A DNA stretch of 64,000 bases from Nitrobacter sp. NHB1 (GTDB taxonomy: Bacteria; Pseudomonadota; Alphaproteobacteria; Rhizobiales; Xanthobacteraceae). Both the position numbers and the translations under genes were made by a program. The notes beneath the pieces are model-generated. The model saw only the letters and a list, made by a program, of their open reading frames with translations. It did not search any database and had not been told where the DNA came from. Every line of letters begins with the position of its first letter. Within the stretch, counting starts at the first letter, position 1. The stretch spans positions 1,860,001 through 1,924,000 of the forward strand of contig NZ_JBAMDA010000001.1 in assembly GCF_036964665.1 (NCBI RefSeq). The letters are read 5' to 3'. Below, piece by piece: positions 52,340 through 60,695 of this stretch.

Positions 52340-53202
52340 AGACCCGATTTATCGCAGTCGCCTGTGCAAGCGCCCTCGCTCTGGCGATGATTGTCGGCTC
52401 ACGAGCCTGTCGCGCGGAAACAGAGGGGCAGACGGCGCCACTGCAGGTTTACGCGGCCGGGAGCACGCGCGGAGTCCTCACTGCGATTGCAGACGATTAC
52501 ACCAAGGCGACAGGCCAGAGATTTGAACTCACATTCGGCCCGGCAGGTCTGCTCTTGGACAGAATCAGGAAGGATGGCGGCGCGGACGTTTACGTTTCCG
52601 CCAATATGGCGCACCCCCAGCGACTTTTCGCAGAAGGCGTCGGCACGCGTCCCGTCATCTTCGCAAGGAATCGACTATGCGTGACCGGCCGCGCGGAGCT
52701 TGGTCTCACTCAAGAGAATCTGCTCGACACATTGCTTGAGCCGTCAATAAAGATCGGCACGTCGACGCCCGGTGCCGATCCGGGAGGAGATTACGCCTGG
52801 CAATTCTTCGATCGGGCGGAGACGGTTCGCGCGGGCGCGAAGCAGGCGCTCATCAAGAACGCACGTCAGCTGGTTGGAGGACCGACCAGCCCTAAGTTGC
52901 CCGCGGGAGAAACCGCGATACATTACTACTTCACGCGACATGAGGCCGATGTCTTCATTGGTTACTGCAGTTCGCATACAAAAATCGGCGTCGAAACAGA
53001 AAGGCCGTCGGATTTGCCGCTCACGCGGGTCGAAGTGCCTCAACCGCTCGCCATGCCCATCAACTATGGGCTGACCGTCCTGAGGACAATCAAGGAAACG
53101 AACCGCAGGGACGCTGCATATCGCTTCGCGATTTACCTGATGTCTCCGGATGCGCAACGGCGCCTCCCGGAATATGGCTTCCTTCCGGGCGGCGGGCTTT
53201 AG
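52336..53202 (+). CDS. ModA-like periplasmic binding protein
   Basis: A 288-residue exported protein starting at GTG that overlaps the receptor stop (GTGA), so the two are translationally coupled. The signal peptide ends near residue 28 (CRA-ETEG). The type II binding-protein core resembles ModA: LQVYAAGSTRGVLTAIADDY near residue 36, FGPAGLLLDRIRKDGGADVYVSANMAHPQRLF near 65-95 and IKIGTSTPGADPGGDYAWQFFD near 137. The Ser cluster that binds molybdate in E. coli ModA (FASSS) is FGPAG here, so ligand or affinity may differ. No ABC permease or ATPase gene is near. Confidence 0.8.
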   Translation: MKTRFIAVACASALALAMIVGSRACRAETEGQTAPLQVYAAGSTRGVLTAIADDYTKATGQRFELTFGPAGLLLDRIRKDGGADVYVSANMAHPQRLFAEGVGTRPVIFARNRLCVTGRAELGLTQENLLDTLLEPSIKIGTSTPGADPGGDYAWQFFDRAETVRAGAKQALIKNARQLVGGPTSPKLPAGETAIHYYFTRHEADVFIGYCSSHTKIGVETERPSDLPLTRVEVPQPLAMPINYGLTVLRTIKETNRRDAAYRFAIYLMSPDAQRRLPEYGFLPGGGL

Positions 53203-53325
53203 CCGGAGTTTGACGCGCATGGCGATGATCTCTGTTCGCACATGCCTCTCGCTCTCGTCTATGAGATCGGCCTCCGTAGATGCGCGCCCGAAAGTTCATG
53301 CGCCGTTCTAACGGAATGTCTTTGA

Positions 53326-53402
53326 TGGTAGCGAGGGAGGGACTCGAACCCCCGACCCCAGGATTATGATTCCCGTGCTCTAACCAGCTGAGCTACCTCG
53401 CC
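53326..53402 (-). tRNA. tRNA-Met (elongator), anticodon CAT
   Basis: A 77-base cloverleaf including CCA. On the minus strand it starts GGCGAGGTAGCTCAGCTGG, has the anticodon loop ATCATAA (anticodon CAT, plus-strand bases 53366-53368), the T-loop GGTTCGAGTCC, and ends CCTCGCTACCA. Its D-arm and body fit the alphaproteobacterial elongator tRNA-Met rather than the initiator; tRNA-Ile2 with a lysidine-modified CAU is unlikely from the overall sequence. The first pair of the acceptor stem is G-T. Confidence 0.93.
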
Positions 53403-53525
53403 ACGGGCGTTCAAGGTCGGCAGAAGCCGTGAACGCGCGGCATATAAAAAGCCACTCACGGGCCTGTCAAGCAAAGCCGCCCGATATGCCGGCTTATTGC
53501 GGGATAGTGCTTATTTTGGTCGCGC

Positions 53526-53888
53526 TTATTTCGGCCGCACGGTAGGATCCCCGCCGGGGCTGCCGGGCGGCGGGATAACCGGCGTATTGCCGCCTTCCGG
53601 GGTCGGCGCACGAATCTCCGGATCGACGCCCGCAGGCGGGCACAGCACGCCGTCGGATTTCGCCAGCTTATCGCCCAGCAGCTCCTTGCGCTCGCCCCTT
53701 GTCGTTCCGTTCGGCGCGGCCGTGTCGTGATTGGCGCAACTCGCCGAGTTCGGAGAAGGGGCGGGCCTCGCCGTCGTGCCAGGCGGCGTGGCCGGGGTCG
53801 GCGGCGCCTGCGCGAGAACGATATCCGGGAGCGCAACAAGCGCTACCGGAGCGACCAATACCAATAACGATACGACCTTCATCCGCAT
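53526..53888 (-). CDS. Small exported protein, proline-rich
   Basis: A 120-residue protein with a clear signal peptide (cleavage after VLA, about residue 26), then a Pro/Thr-rich segment, a central charged part with two Cys (SASCANHDTAAPNGTTRGERKELLGDKLAKSDGVLCPP) and a Pro/Gly-rich tail. The two Cys may form a disulfide. No family is named, though similar exported proteins are found in bradyrhizobia. It lies between the tRNA gene and the methyltransferase gene. Confidence 0.68.
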   Translation of the reverse strand: MRMKVVSLLVLVAPVALVALPDIVLAQAPPTPATPPGTTARPAPSPNSASCANHDTAAPNGTTRGERKELLGDKLAKSDGVLCPPAGVDPEIRAPTPEGGNTPVIPPPGSPGGDPTVRPK

Positions 53889-53938
53889 GGCACGTCAACG
53901 AACGGACGTAGCGGATGTTCCGCCGGGAACCGGCGCGA

Positions 53939-54577
53939 TCAGGATTTGCGATAGCGGATCAGCGAAAAGTGGCCCATCGGCGGCATCGGGCGACGCTCGG
54001 AGAGCGTGACGCCGCCATGCTTGGCGGCCCAATTCACGAGGCGCGCCCACGGGAATTCCGGGCGCCAGCCGAGCCGTCGCGCCAGCGGCGCAAACGCCAG
54101 TTCGAACAGGCGGCGCGGCCCGCGCTCGGCGCCGATGTGATTGACCAGAATCAGCTCGCCGCCCGGCTTCAGCACGCGGATGAAATCGTCCAGCGTCGCT
54201 TCGGGATCCGGCACCGCGGTGATGACATATTGCGCCACCACTGCGTCGAAAAACGAATCCGCGAACGCAAGATGTTTGGCGTCCATCACCGCCAGCGTTT
54301 CGACATTGGCGAGATTGAGCGAACGCACCCGCTGCTGCGCCTTGCGCAGCATCGGTTCGGAAATGTCGACGCCGTACAGTTTCGTGGTGGACGCATAATC
54401 CGACAGCGACAATCCGGTGCCGACGCCGACATCGAGGATACGTCCGCCGATCGTGTCGGCGATAGCGATGGTGGACTGACGACCGGGATCGAAGACCTTT
54501 CCGAACACGAGATCGTAAACCGGCGCCCAGCGGCCGTAAGCCCTGGCGACGCCCGCGCGGTCGATGTCATTGCCCAT
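53939..54577 (-). CDS. pmtA: PmtA-type phospholipid N-methyltransferase
   Basis: A 212-residue SAM-dependent methyltransferase. The SAM-binding GGRILDVGVGTGLSLSDY lies at about residues 44-61, DAKHLAFADSFFDAVVAQYVI gives motifs II-III, and the C-terminal LARRLGWRPEFPWARLVNW fits the Rhodobacter type of phosphatidylethanolamine N-methyltransferase that makes phosphatidylcholine. It could also act on another substrate. It is encoded 23 bases after mnmA. Confidence 0.82.
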   Translation of the reverse strand: MGNDIDRAGVARAYGRWAPVYDLVFGKVFDPGRQSTIAIADTIGGRILDVGVGTGLSLSDYASTTKLYGVDISEPMLRKAQQRVRSLNLANVETLAVMDAKHLAFADSFFDAVVAQYVITAVPDPEATLDDFIRVLKPGGELILVNHIGAERGPRRLFELAFAPLARRLGWRPEFPWARLVNWAAKHGGVTLSERRPMPPMGHFSLIRYRKS

Positions 54578-54600
54578 GCTCCCCGCGTGCCCCCGGACGT

Positions 54601-55803
54601 CTACCCGCGCAATTCGGCAGCGAGGGGTTGCGCCGGCGCATCATCTTGCGCGGCGTCTCCGCTTGCGCGCTTGGCCATGGCGCGCGCGATGAACCCGCCG
54701 CCGAGCACTCGCGCCTGCCCTTCCGGCCCATCGTAGAACACACAGGCCTGACCGGGCGACACGCCCTCCTCGCCGGCCACGAGTTCGATCTCATAGCGGC
54801 CATCGATTGCACGGAGCCACGCCGGTTGGGGCTTGCGCGTCGAGCGGACCCGGACGAACAACTCAAGTCCGGCACCGACAGCGCGATCGAGGGCGCCGTC
54901 ACCGATCCAGTTCACGTCGCGCAGGACGATGCGATGCATCGTCAACGCTTCGCGCGGCCCCACAACCACATGTCGGCTCGTTGCATCGAGACTCAAGACG
55001 TAAAGCGGTGCGCTGGAAGCAATGCCGAGGCCGCGGCGCTGCCCGACGGTGAAATGCACGATGCCCTCGTGGTGGCCGATGACGTGCCCGTCGAGATCGA
55101 CGATGTCGCCTGGCTCCATCGCGTTCGGCTTCAACTGACTAATGATATCGGTGTAGCGACCGGTCGGCACGAAACAGATATCCTGGCTGTCATGCTTGTC
55201 GGCAACCGACAATCCGAAACGACGCGCCAGTTCGCGGGTCTGCGGCTTGGTCATGTCGCCGAGCGGGAAGCGCAGAAAATCAAGCTGCTCGCGCGTGGTG
55301 GCGAACAGGAAATAGCTCTGGTCGCGATCCGCATCCGCCGCGCAGAGCAGCGCGCGCGACCCGCCGGCCAGACGGTGGGAGGCGACGTAATGACCGGTCG
55401 CCAGCGCCGCGGCGCCAAGCTCGCGCGCGGTGGCCAAAAGATCGCGGAACTTGACCAGACGGTTGCACTCGATGCAGGGCACCGGCGTTTCGCCCGACGC
55501 ATAGCTATCCGCGAAATTCTCGATCACGGTTTCGCGGAAGCGGTTTTCATAGTCCAGCACATAGTGCGGAATGCCGAGGCGCTCGGCGACGTTACGGGCG
55601 TCATGAATGTCCTGCCCGGCGCAGCACGCACCCTTGCGATGGGTCGCCGCGCCATGATCGTAAAGCTGCAAGGTTATTCCGACGACGTCGTATCCCTCGG
55701 ACTTCAACAGCGCAGCCGTCACCGACGAATCGACGCCGCCCGACATGGCGACCACGACCCGCGTGTCCTGAGGACGGCCTTCCAGTTCCAGACTGTTGAG
55801 CAT
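54601..55803 (-). CDS. mnmA: tRNA 2-thiouridine(34) synthase MnmA
   Basis: A 400-residue enzyme that thiolates U34 of Lys, Glu and Gln tRNAs using sulfur from IscS. The PP-loop SGGVDSS is at residues 21-27, the catalytic Cys residues are in [15 protein letters not shown] near 120 and [10 protein letters not shown] near 210. VGQRRGLGI and the C-terminal beta domain follow. The ATG at 55803 was chosen; another, at 55815, sits directly behind an AGGA and is less suited. It is followed on the same strand by pmtA. Confidence 0.92.
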   Translation of the reverse strand: MLNSLELEGRPQDTRVVVAMSGGVDSSVTAALLKSEGYDVVGITLQLYDHGAATHRKGACCAGQDIHDARNVAERLGIPHYVLDYENRFRETVIENFADSYASGETPVPCIECNRLVKFRDLLATARELGAAALATGHYVASHRLAGGSRALLCAADADRDQSYFLFATTREQLDFLRFPLGDMTKPQTRELARRFGLSVADKHDSQDICFVPTGRYTDIISQLKPNAMEPGDIVDLDGHVIGHHEGIVHFTVGQRRGLGIASSAPLYVLSLDATSRHVVVGPREALTMHRIVLRDVNWIGDGALDRAVGAGLELFVRVRSTRKPQPAWLRAIDGRYEIELVAGEEGVSPGQACVFYDGPEGQARVLGGGFIARAMAKRASGDAAQDDAPAQPLAAELRG

Positions 55804-56131
55804 CGATCCCGTCATTCCTAAGACCGCGCAGGTTATACACACCTTGCGGATCGGAGGCTTTCGTGGTGGTCCGGAGCGGGATTCCGCTCCGTCGGGCCGA
55901 CCGAAAGACCACCCATTAATATAGTCCGTATTCCTGCGAGGCAATGACGGCCAGACGACGGCGCTCGACTAACGGCAAATCTTGCCGCCGGGCAGAAAGG
56001 AAGCAGCCAGACAGGTCGGGCCAGCCACCGCCTGACCAGTTAACTCATTGAAAGTGATAGATATTTATTCCAGTTCGATGATGGCCCGGTCCTTGCTGTT
56101 CGCTTGGCGACACTATCGCAAGAGGTTGCCC
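55804..56131. other. Divergent region between mnmA and fliK
   Basis: No gene is supported in these 328 bases. A stretch resembling the apical loop of SRP RNA (AAAGGAAGCAGCC near 55996-56008) is present but lacks pairing flanks. The region near 55913-55923 (ATTAATATAG) may be the mnmA -10 region. Confidence 0.3.
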
Positions 56132-57700
56132 GTGCTTAGCGTGACACCAGAAACCACCACCGGCGTATCGCTTCCGAACGCAAGGCAGAGGTCTGAGCGG
56201 GACAACCAATCGACCGACGACACTTTCGGGGTCCTGGTCGACACCAACGCGCAAGCCTCGCAGGCTTCGACCGCGCAGACGTCGAATTCGTCCGATCGGC
56301 ACGATATGCGTCCGGAACGGCTTGCCGACGCCTCCCGTCGGGACCGCACCGTGCCGGCCGACGACAACGCACAGACGCGCGGCTCCCAGGCGTCATCTGG
56401 CCAGCCGCCGCAGACCAATTCGGCAGGACCCGGCACCAATCAGAAACCCGCTACGGGCACAGAAGCATCGAACGGCACACATCACCATCGGGCCAAACAC
56501 AAGGGCACTGAAGGCGCCTCGACCGGAGATGCTTCCGACCCCATGCTGGCAGCCCCGGGCGCCACAACGGCAGACCCGACCGTCCCGCCGCAACCGGTCA
56601 CAACGCCGGTTGCGGTTGCCGTCCCGGTCGCGATACCCGTCGCGGCCACGCTATCGGCAGCCGCCGCGCCTGCCGTAACCGGAGCCGCCGGGGCATTGCC
56701 GGCTCAGGCGGCTTCCGCAGCTCAAGTCACGCCCGCGGACACCGGGTTCAATCCGGTCGCCGCCGCCGATACCGCGGCTTCCACCGCGGCTATGCAGACC
56801 GGAGATGTCTTGGCGGCCGCGGTCGCCGCGGCAACACCGGCCACCGCGAAGGCGACCGCAAAGACACCGGACACAGCGCAGCTGGGCAAGCAGCAGGGCA
56901 AGACGACAGCATCGGTCATGACTGGACTCCAGCCCGGACTGATGCCCCCGGACGTAACAGCTCCGCCCGCCGCATCCGGCAATCCCGTCGCGCCGCACGA
57001 CGCCGCCGTCGGCGATCACAAGCACGATGCCGTCGCCTCCGATGGCGCAAAGACCGCCTCGTCCGATACCGGCACGCTCGCAACACAGCCGGGAGCCGCC
57101 GCGCCGCAGCATTCCGCTCAGGCGACCGACGCCACTGCTCCGCAACTGCAACCGGGCCAAACCGACAGCGGTCAGCCGCAGGGTCTCAACAGCGCCTTTG
57201 CGCAGCAGCAGGTGCAATCCACGGCCGCGACGACGCCGGTGACGCCGCAGTACAATGTCGCGGCCGCAGCCGGCGCGGCGGTACCGCTGAACGGACTCGC
57301 GGTCCAGATCGCGGTCACGGCGCTGAGCGGCAAAAGCCGCTTCGAGATCCGGCTCGACCCCGCCGATCTCGGCCGCATTGATGTCCGTCTCGACGTCGAT
57401 CGCCAGGGCCGGGTCACATCCCATCTGACGGTGGACAAGCCGGAAACGCTTGCGATGCTGCGGCAGGATGCGCCGCAACTCCAGCGCGCGCTGCAGGACG
57501 CGGGCCTGAAGACCGGCGACGGCGGCCTGCAATTCAGCCTGCGCGATCAGTCCTCCCAGGGCCAGACCGCGCGCGACGATACCGGCCGCAACGCCCGGCG
57601 CCTGATCGTGACCGAAGACGCCATCGTTCCCGCGGCGGCCGCCGGACGAAACTATGGCCGGATCCTCGGATCGAGCCGCGGCCTCGACATCAGGGTTTAA
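56132..57700 (+). CDS. fliK: Flagellar hook-length control protein FliK
   Basis: A 522-residue protein. Residues 1-410 are low-complexity, rich in Ala, Thr and Pro, as expected for the ruler part. The C-terminal Flg_hook domain (about 413-500) has LNGLAVQIAVTALSGKSRFEIRLDPADLGRIDVRLDVD and PQLQRALQDAGLKTGDGGLQFSLRDQ. The GTG at 56132 was chosen because AAGAGG precedes it; an ATG upstream at 56048 is possible. It sets hook length and switches export specificity. flgD follows after ten bases, so they form an operon. Confidence 0.85.
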   Translation: MLSVTPETTTGVSLPNARQRSERDNQSTDDTFGVLVDTNAQASQASTAQTSNSSDRHDMRPERLADASRRDRTVPADDNAQTRGSQASSGQPPQTNSAGPGTNQKPATGTEASNGTHHHRAKHKGTEGASTGDASDPMLAAPGATTADPTVPPQPVTTPVAVAVPVAIPVAATLSAAAAPAVTGAAGALPAQAASAAQVTPADTGFNPVAAADTAASTAAMQTGDVLAAAVAAATPATAKATAKTPDTAQLGKQQGKTTASVMTGLQPGLMPPDVTAPPAASGNPVAPHDAAVGDHKHDAVASDGAKTASSDTGTLATQPGAAAPQHSAQATDATAPQLQPGQTDSGQPQGLNSAFAQQQVQSTAATTPVTPQYNVAAAAGAAVPLNGLAVQIAVTALSGKSRFEIRLDPADLGRIDVRLDVDRQGRVTSHLTVDKPETLAMLRQDAPQLQRALQDAGLKTGDGGLQFSLRDQSSQGQTARDDTGRNARRLIVTEDAIVPAAAAGRNYGRILGSSRGLDIRV

Positions 57701-57710
57701 GGAGACGGAC

Positions 57711-58406
57711 ATGACGACGTCAGTGGGTTCCGCGGTTCAGCAGGTGGTGTCGGGCACGACGGCGCCGCCTGCTGCTTCCTCTTCAAGCTCGTCGGCATCG
57801 ACCAGCAACAGTACGCTGGCCGGCAACTTCCAGACCTTTCTGACACTGCTGACGACGCAGTTGCAGAACCAGAACCCGCTCGATCCGCTGGACACCAACC
57901 AGTTCACTCAGCAGCTCGTCCAGTTTGCGGGCGTCGAGCAGCAGTTGAAGACCAACGACCAGCTCACGAGCCTCGTCTCCCTGCAGCAGACCGCGCAGGC
58001 AACGCAGGCTCTGGACTTCGTCGGCAAGAACGCCGTGGTCGATGGCAGCACCGCCACCATGGCCAACAGCGCGGCAACCTGGCAGCTCGGCGTCCCGGCG
58101 GCCTCCACCCTCACCGTCAATATCGCCAACAGCACCGGCCAGAACGTCTTCTCCGGCTCCTACGGCGTCAATGCCGGCGACAACCAGGTTTTCTCCTGGA
58201 ACGGGCTCGGCAACGACGGCACGCAATGGCCCGACGGCAAATACACGCTGACGGCGACAGCCGCCGATGCGTCCGGCAATCCGGTCCCGGTTTCGACGCA
58301 GATTCAGGGTCAGGTGAATTCGGTTGATCTGACCCAGTCGCCGCCGCTGCTGTCGATCGGCGGCCAGACCTACACCATCAGCCAGATCAAACGCATCGTG
58401 AACTGA
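57711..58406 (+). CDS. flgD: Flagellar hook-capping protein FlgD
   Basis: A 231-residue protein. The N-terminal LAGNFQTFLTLLTTQLQNQNPLDPLDTNQFTQQLVQFAGVEQQLKTN (about residues 37-83) is the hallmark of FlgD; the rest has an Ig-like and a Tudor-like part with FSWNGLGNDGTQWPDGKYTLTATA (about 162-185). It caps the growing hook in the outer medium. AAGGAGAC lies just before the ATG. A weak hairpin (58492-58513) follows. Confidence 0.9.
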   Translation: MTTSVGSAVQQVVSGTTAPPAASSSSSSASTSNSTLAGNFQTFLTLLTTQLQNQNPLDPLDTNQFTQQLVQFAGVEQQLKTNDQLTSLVSLQQTAQATQALDFVGKNAVVDGSTATMANSAATWQLGVPAASTLTVNIANSTGQNVFSGSYGVNAGDNQVFSWNGLGNDGTQWPDGKYTLTATAADASGNPVPVSTQIQGQVNSVDLTQSPPLLSIGGQTYTISQIKRIVN

Positions 58407-58491
58407 CCATAGCCGCGGTTCCGTTAATCCGCTGCTCCCCAGTCTTTCTGCTTAAATGACCGGTCCCGGAGCCGCCCAGCCGGCGGCCCGG

Positions 58492-58513
58492 TGCCGTTGC
58501 CGGAACGGCATTT
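58492..58513 (+). terminator. Hairpin between flgD and sciP
   Basis: TGCCGTT-N5-AACGGCA followed by TTTC. A seven-pair stem with a short T-run, 86 bases after the flgD stop. It may end the fliK-flgD transcript. Confidence 0.45.
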
Positions 58514-58542
58514 CGAAGGAGAATCGTATTGAAGCCTTGGGC

Positions 58543-58557
58543 TTAGGCAAATTTTAA
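58543..58557. promoter_or_regulatory. Candidate CtrA-binding site upstream of sciP
   Basis: TTAG-N7-TTAAG, one base from the CtrA consensus TTAA-N7-TTAA, 57 bases before the sciP start. In Caulobacter, sciP is a CtrA target, so a site is expected here. The short match means chance is possible. Confidence 0.4.
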
Positions 58558-58613
58558 GCCGCAGCGCGTAGGTTCGTCGGTGAGTTCAATGGTTTAGAGT
58601 TTGTGAGTACGCC

Positions 58614-58889
58614 ATGACAGAACCCCACCGCCCGAGGGTGAAATACGTCATCGGGCCCGACGGCAGCCCGTTAACGATCGCGGATTTGCCGGCACCCGGG
58701 ACCAAACGGTGGGTAATCCGCCGCAAGGCCGAAGTCGTGGCCGCGGTACGCGGCGGCCTGCTCTCCCTCGAGGAGGCCTGCAGCCGCTACACGCTGACCG
58801 TCGATGAATTCCTGTCGTGGCAGTTCTCGATCGACCAGCATGGCCTTGCCGGGCTGCGCACCACCCGTATTCAGCAATACCGCCAGTAA
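58614..58889 (+). CDS. sciP: CtrA inhibitor SciP (DUF1153)
   Basis: A 91-residue helix-turn-helix protein of the DUF1153 family. The segment RVKYVIGPDGSPLTIADLPAPGTKRWVIRRKAEVVAAVRGGLLS LEEACSRYTLTVDEFLSWQ (split here for reading) covers residues 8-71 and matches SciP along its whole length. In Caulobacter, SciP binds CtrA and represses CtrA-activated genes, including flagellar ones. Its place between flgD and fliF ties it to flagellar cell-cycle control. It ends in a strong terminator. Confidence 0.88.
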   Translation: MTEPHRPRVKYVIGPDGSPLTIADLPAPGTKRWVIRRKAEVVAAVRGGLLSLEEACSRYTLTVDEFLSWQFSIDQHGLAGLRTTRIQQYRQ

Positions 58890-58919
58890 GGCATCTTCGC
58901 GGATATTTCGGATTTTCAG

Positions 58920-58951
58920 AAAACCGGCATCCTTTCGGATGGCGGTTTTTT
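58920..58951 (+). terminator. Rho-independent terminator after sciP
   Basis: AAAACCGGCATCC-TTTC-GGATGGCGGTTTT followed by TT: a 13-pair stem with one mismatch, a four-base loop and a run of six T's. It lies 30 bases after the sciP stop, so fliF needs its own promoter between 58952 and 59066. Confidence 0.82.
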
Positions 58952-58977
58952 GCCGTTCAGCAATTTCGTCACGGGTC

Positions 58978-58993
58978 TTAACCGCCGTTAACC
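58978..58993. promoter_or_regulatory. Paired TTAACC motif upstream of fliF
   Basis: TTAACCGCCGTTAACC: two TTAACC half-sites, ten bases apart, between the sciP terminator and fliF. CtrA sites usually have TTAA-N7-TTAA; here the gap is six. It may be a variant CtrA site or another operator. Confidence 0.3.
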
Positions 58994-59066
58994 ATATCGA
59001 AACCATCCCATAGGCAATATTTGCCGAGCCGGCCTTTCCACGGGCCGAATCCGAGGGGCTGGTTCG

Positions 59067-60689
59067 TTGCAAGGTCTGCTGGCATTCCTGAAAGGTCTGG
59101 GTCCATCCCGGCTGATGGCGATGGTCGCGGTCACTGCCGCTCTGATCGGCTTCTTCGCGTTCGTCATCATGCGCGTGACGGCCCCGCAGATGACAACGCT
59201 CTTTACCGATCTCAGCGTCGAGGACTCCTCCGGCATCATCAAGGACCTCGAACGTCAGGCAATCCCCTACGAGCTGCGGAACGACGGCGCCGTGATCATG
59301 GTGCCGAAGGACAAAGTGACGCGGTTGCGGATGAAGCTCGCCGAGGCTGGACTGCCCAAGGGCGGCGGAGTCGGTTACGAGATCTTCGACAAATCCGACG
59401 CGCTCGGCACGACGAGTTTCGTCCAGAACATCAATCGTCTGCGCGCGCTGGAGGGCGAACTCGCCCGCACCATCAAGTCCATCGACCGCATCCAGGACGC
59501 CCGTGTCCATCTGGTGCTGCCCGACCGGCCGCTGTTTTCGCGCGAAGCGCCCCAGCCTTCGGCGTCGATCGTGCTGCGCGTCCGCGGCAGCCTCGAACCG
59601 CAGCAGATCCGCGCCATCCGCCATCTCGTCGCCTCGGCCGTCAACGGACTGAAGCCGCAGCGGGTGTCCATCGTGGACGAAACCGGCCAATTGCTTGCCG
59701 ATGGCTCGGCGACCGATGCCGACGGCGTGAGCGGAGACGAGCGGCGCGCCGCATTCGAAAAGCGAATGCGCAATCAGGTCGAGGCAATCGTGTCGTCGGT
59801 GGTTGGCAACGGCCGTGCGCGCGTCGAGCTCTCCGCCGACTTCGATTACAACAAGATCACCCAGACCTCGGACAAGTTCGATCCGGAAGGCCGGGTGCTG
59901 CGATCAAGCCAGACCCGCGAGGAATCCTCTGTCACGGCCGACAACAACGGCCAGGTCACGGTCAACAACGAACTGCCCGGCAATCAGCAAGCGGACAATC
60001 CAGCCCCCGCGCGCGACCAGAGCAAGAAGAGCGAAGAGACCAACAACTACGAGATTTCCCGCACCACCAAGACCGAGGTAACCGAAGCCGGCCGCGTCAA
60101 CCGCATTTCGGTCGCCGTTCTCGTCGACGGCACCTATACCAAGAATGCCCAAGGCCAGATGGTCTACGCGGAGCGCAGCAAGGAACAACTCGACCGCATC
60201 GCGACGCTGGTGCGCTCAGCCATCGGTTTCGACCAGAAGCGCGGCGACCAGGTCGAGGTCGTCAACCTCAAATTCGCCGAGCCGCCCGCCGTCGTGCCGC
60301 TGGCCGAGCCGACCGGCTTGCTGGGAATGATGCAATTCACGAAAGACGACGTGATGTACGTCATCGATCTCGCCGTCATGTTGCTGCTTGGCCTCGTGGT
60401 GACGTTCATGGTGATCCGTCCGCTGGTCCGCCGTATCCTGGCGTCGGAGCCGGCCCCGGCCGGCGCCGCACCGTCCGCGCTTCCGGCCCCGACCGACGCC
60501 AACGCCCAGGCCGGCGCGACCGGGCAAAATCTCGTTCCCAGCGGCAGCGCCACCGCGCAGCTGATCGACGTTGCCCAGGTGCAGGGGCAGGTCCATGCCC
60601 AGTCGGTGCACCGGGTCGGCGAACTGGCCGAGCGCAACCCTGCCGAAACCGCTTCCATCATCCGTCAATGGCTCGCCGAACCCGCGTGA
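59067..60689 (+). CDS. fliF: Flagellar MS-ring protein FliF
   Basis: A 540-residue protein that forms the MS ring in the inner membrane. It begins at TTG with GAGGGG nine bases upstream. Two membrane helices flank the periplasmic part (about residues 15-37 and about 428-450). The YscJ-like domain has GGVGYEIFDKSDALGTTSFVQNINRLRALEGELARTI near residue 95, and VHLVLPDRPLFSREAPQPSASIVLR near 148. The C-terminal tail (about 505-540) binds FliG. It starts the fliF-fliG-fliH-fliN-flbD operon. Confidence 0.93.
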   Translation: MQGLLAFLKGLGPSRLMAMVAVTAALIGFFAFVIMRVTAPQMTTLFTDLSVEDSSGIIKDLERQAIPYELRNDGAVIMVPKDKVTRLRMKLAEAGLPKGGGVGYEIFDKSDALGTTSFVQNINRLRALEGELARTIKSIDRIQDARVHLVLPDRPLFSREAPQPSASIVLRVRGSLEPQQIRAIRHLVASAVNGLKPQRVSIVDETGQLLADGSATDADGVSGDERRAAFEKRMRNQVEAIVSSVVGNGRARVELSADFDYNKITQTSDKFDPEGRVLRSSQTREESSVTADNNGQVTVNNELPGNQQADNPAPARDQSKKSEETNNYEISRTTKTEVTEAGRVNRISVAVLVDGTYTKNAQGQMVYAERSKEQLDRIATLVRSAIGFDQKRGDQVEVVNLKFAEPPAVVPLAEPTGLLGMMQFTKDDVMYVIDLAVMLLLGLVVTFMVIRPLVRRILASEPAPAGAAPSALPAPTDANAQAGATGQNLVPSGSATAQLIDVAQVQGQVHAQSVHRVGELAERNPAETASIIRQWLAEPA

Positions 60690-60695
60690 TCTGAT

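Noticed and set aside
53326-53402. tRNA-Met as attachment site of an integrated island
   Set aside because: No integrase gene and no repeated 3' end of the tRNA was seen in the neighbouring sequence.
55975-56025. Possible 4.5S (SRP) RNA because of AAAGGAAGCAGCC
   Set aside because: The sequence before and after does not pair to form the SRP apical helix, and the conserved GGAA-type tetraloop stem is missing. I treat the similarity as chance.
56104-56118. Sigma-54 promoter upstream of fliK (GG-N10-GC spacing)
   Set aside because: The flanking bases do not match the -24/-12 consensus well, and transcription would begin at the start codon, leaving out the ribosome site.
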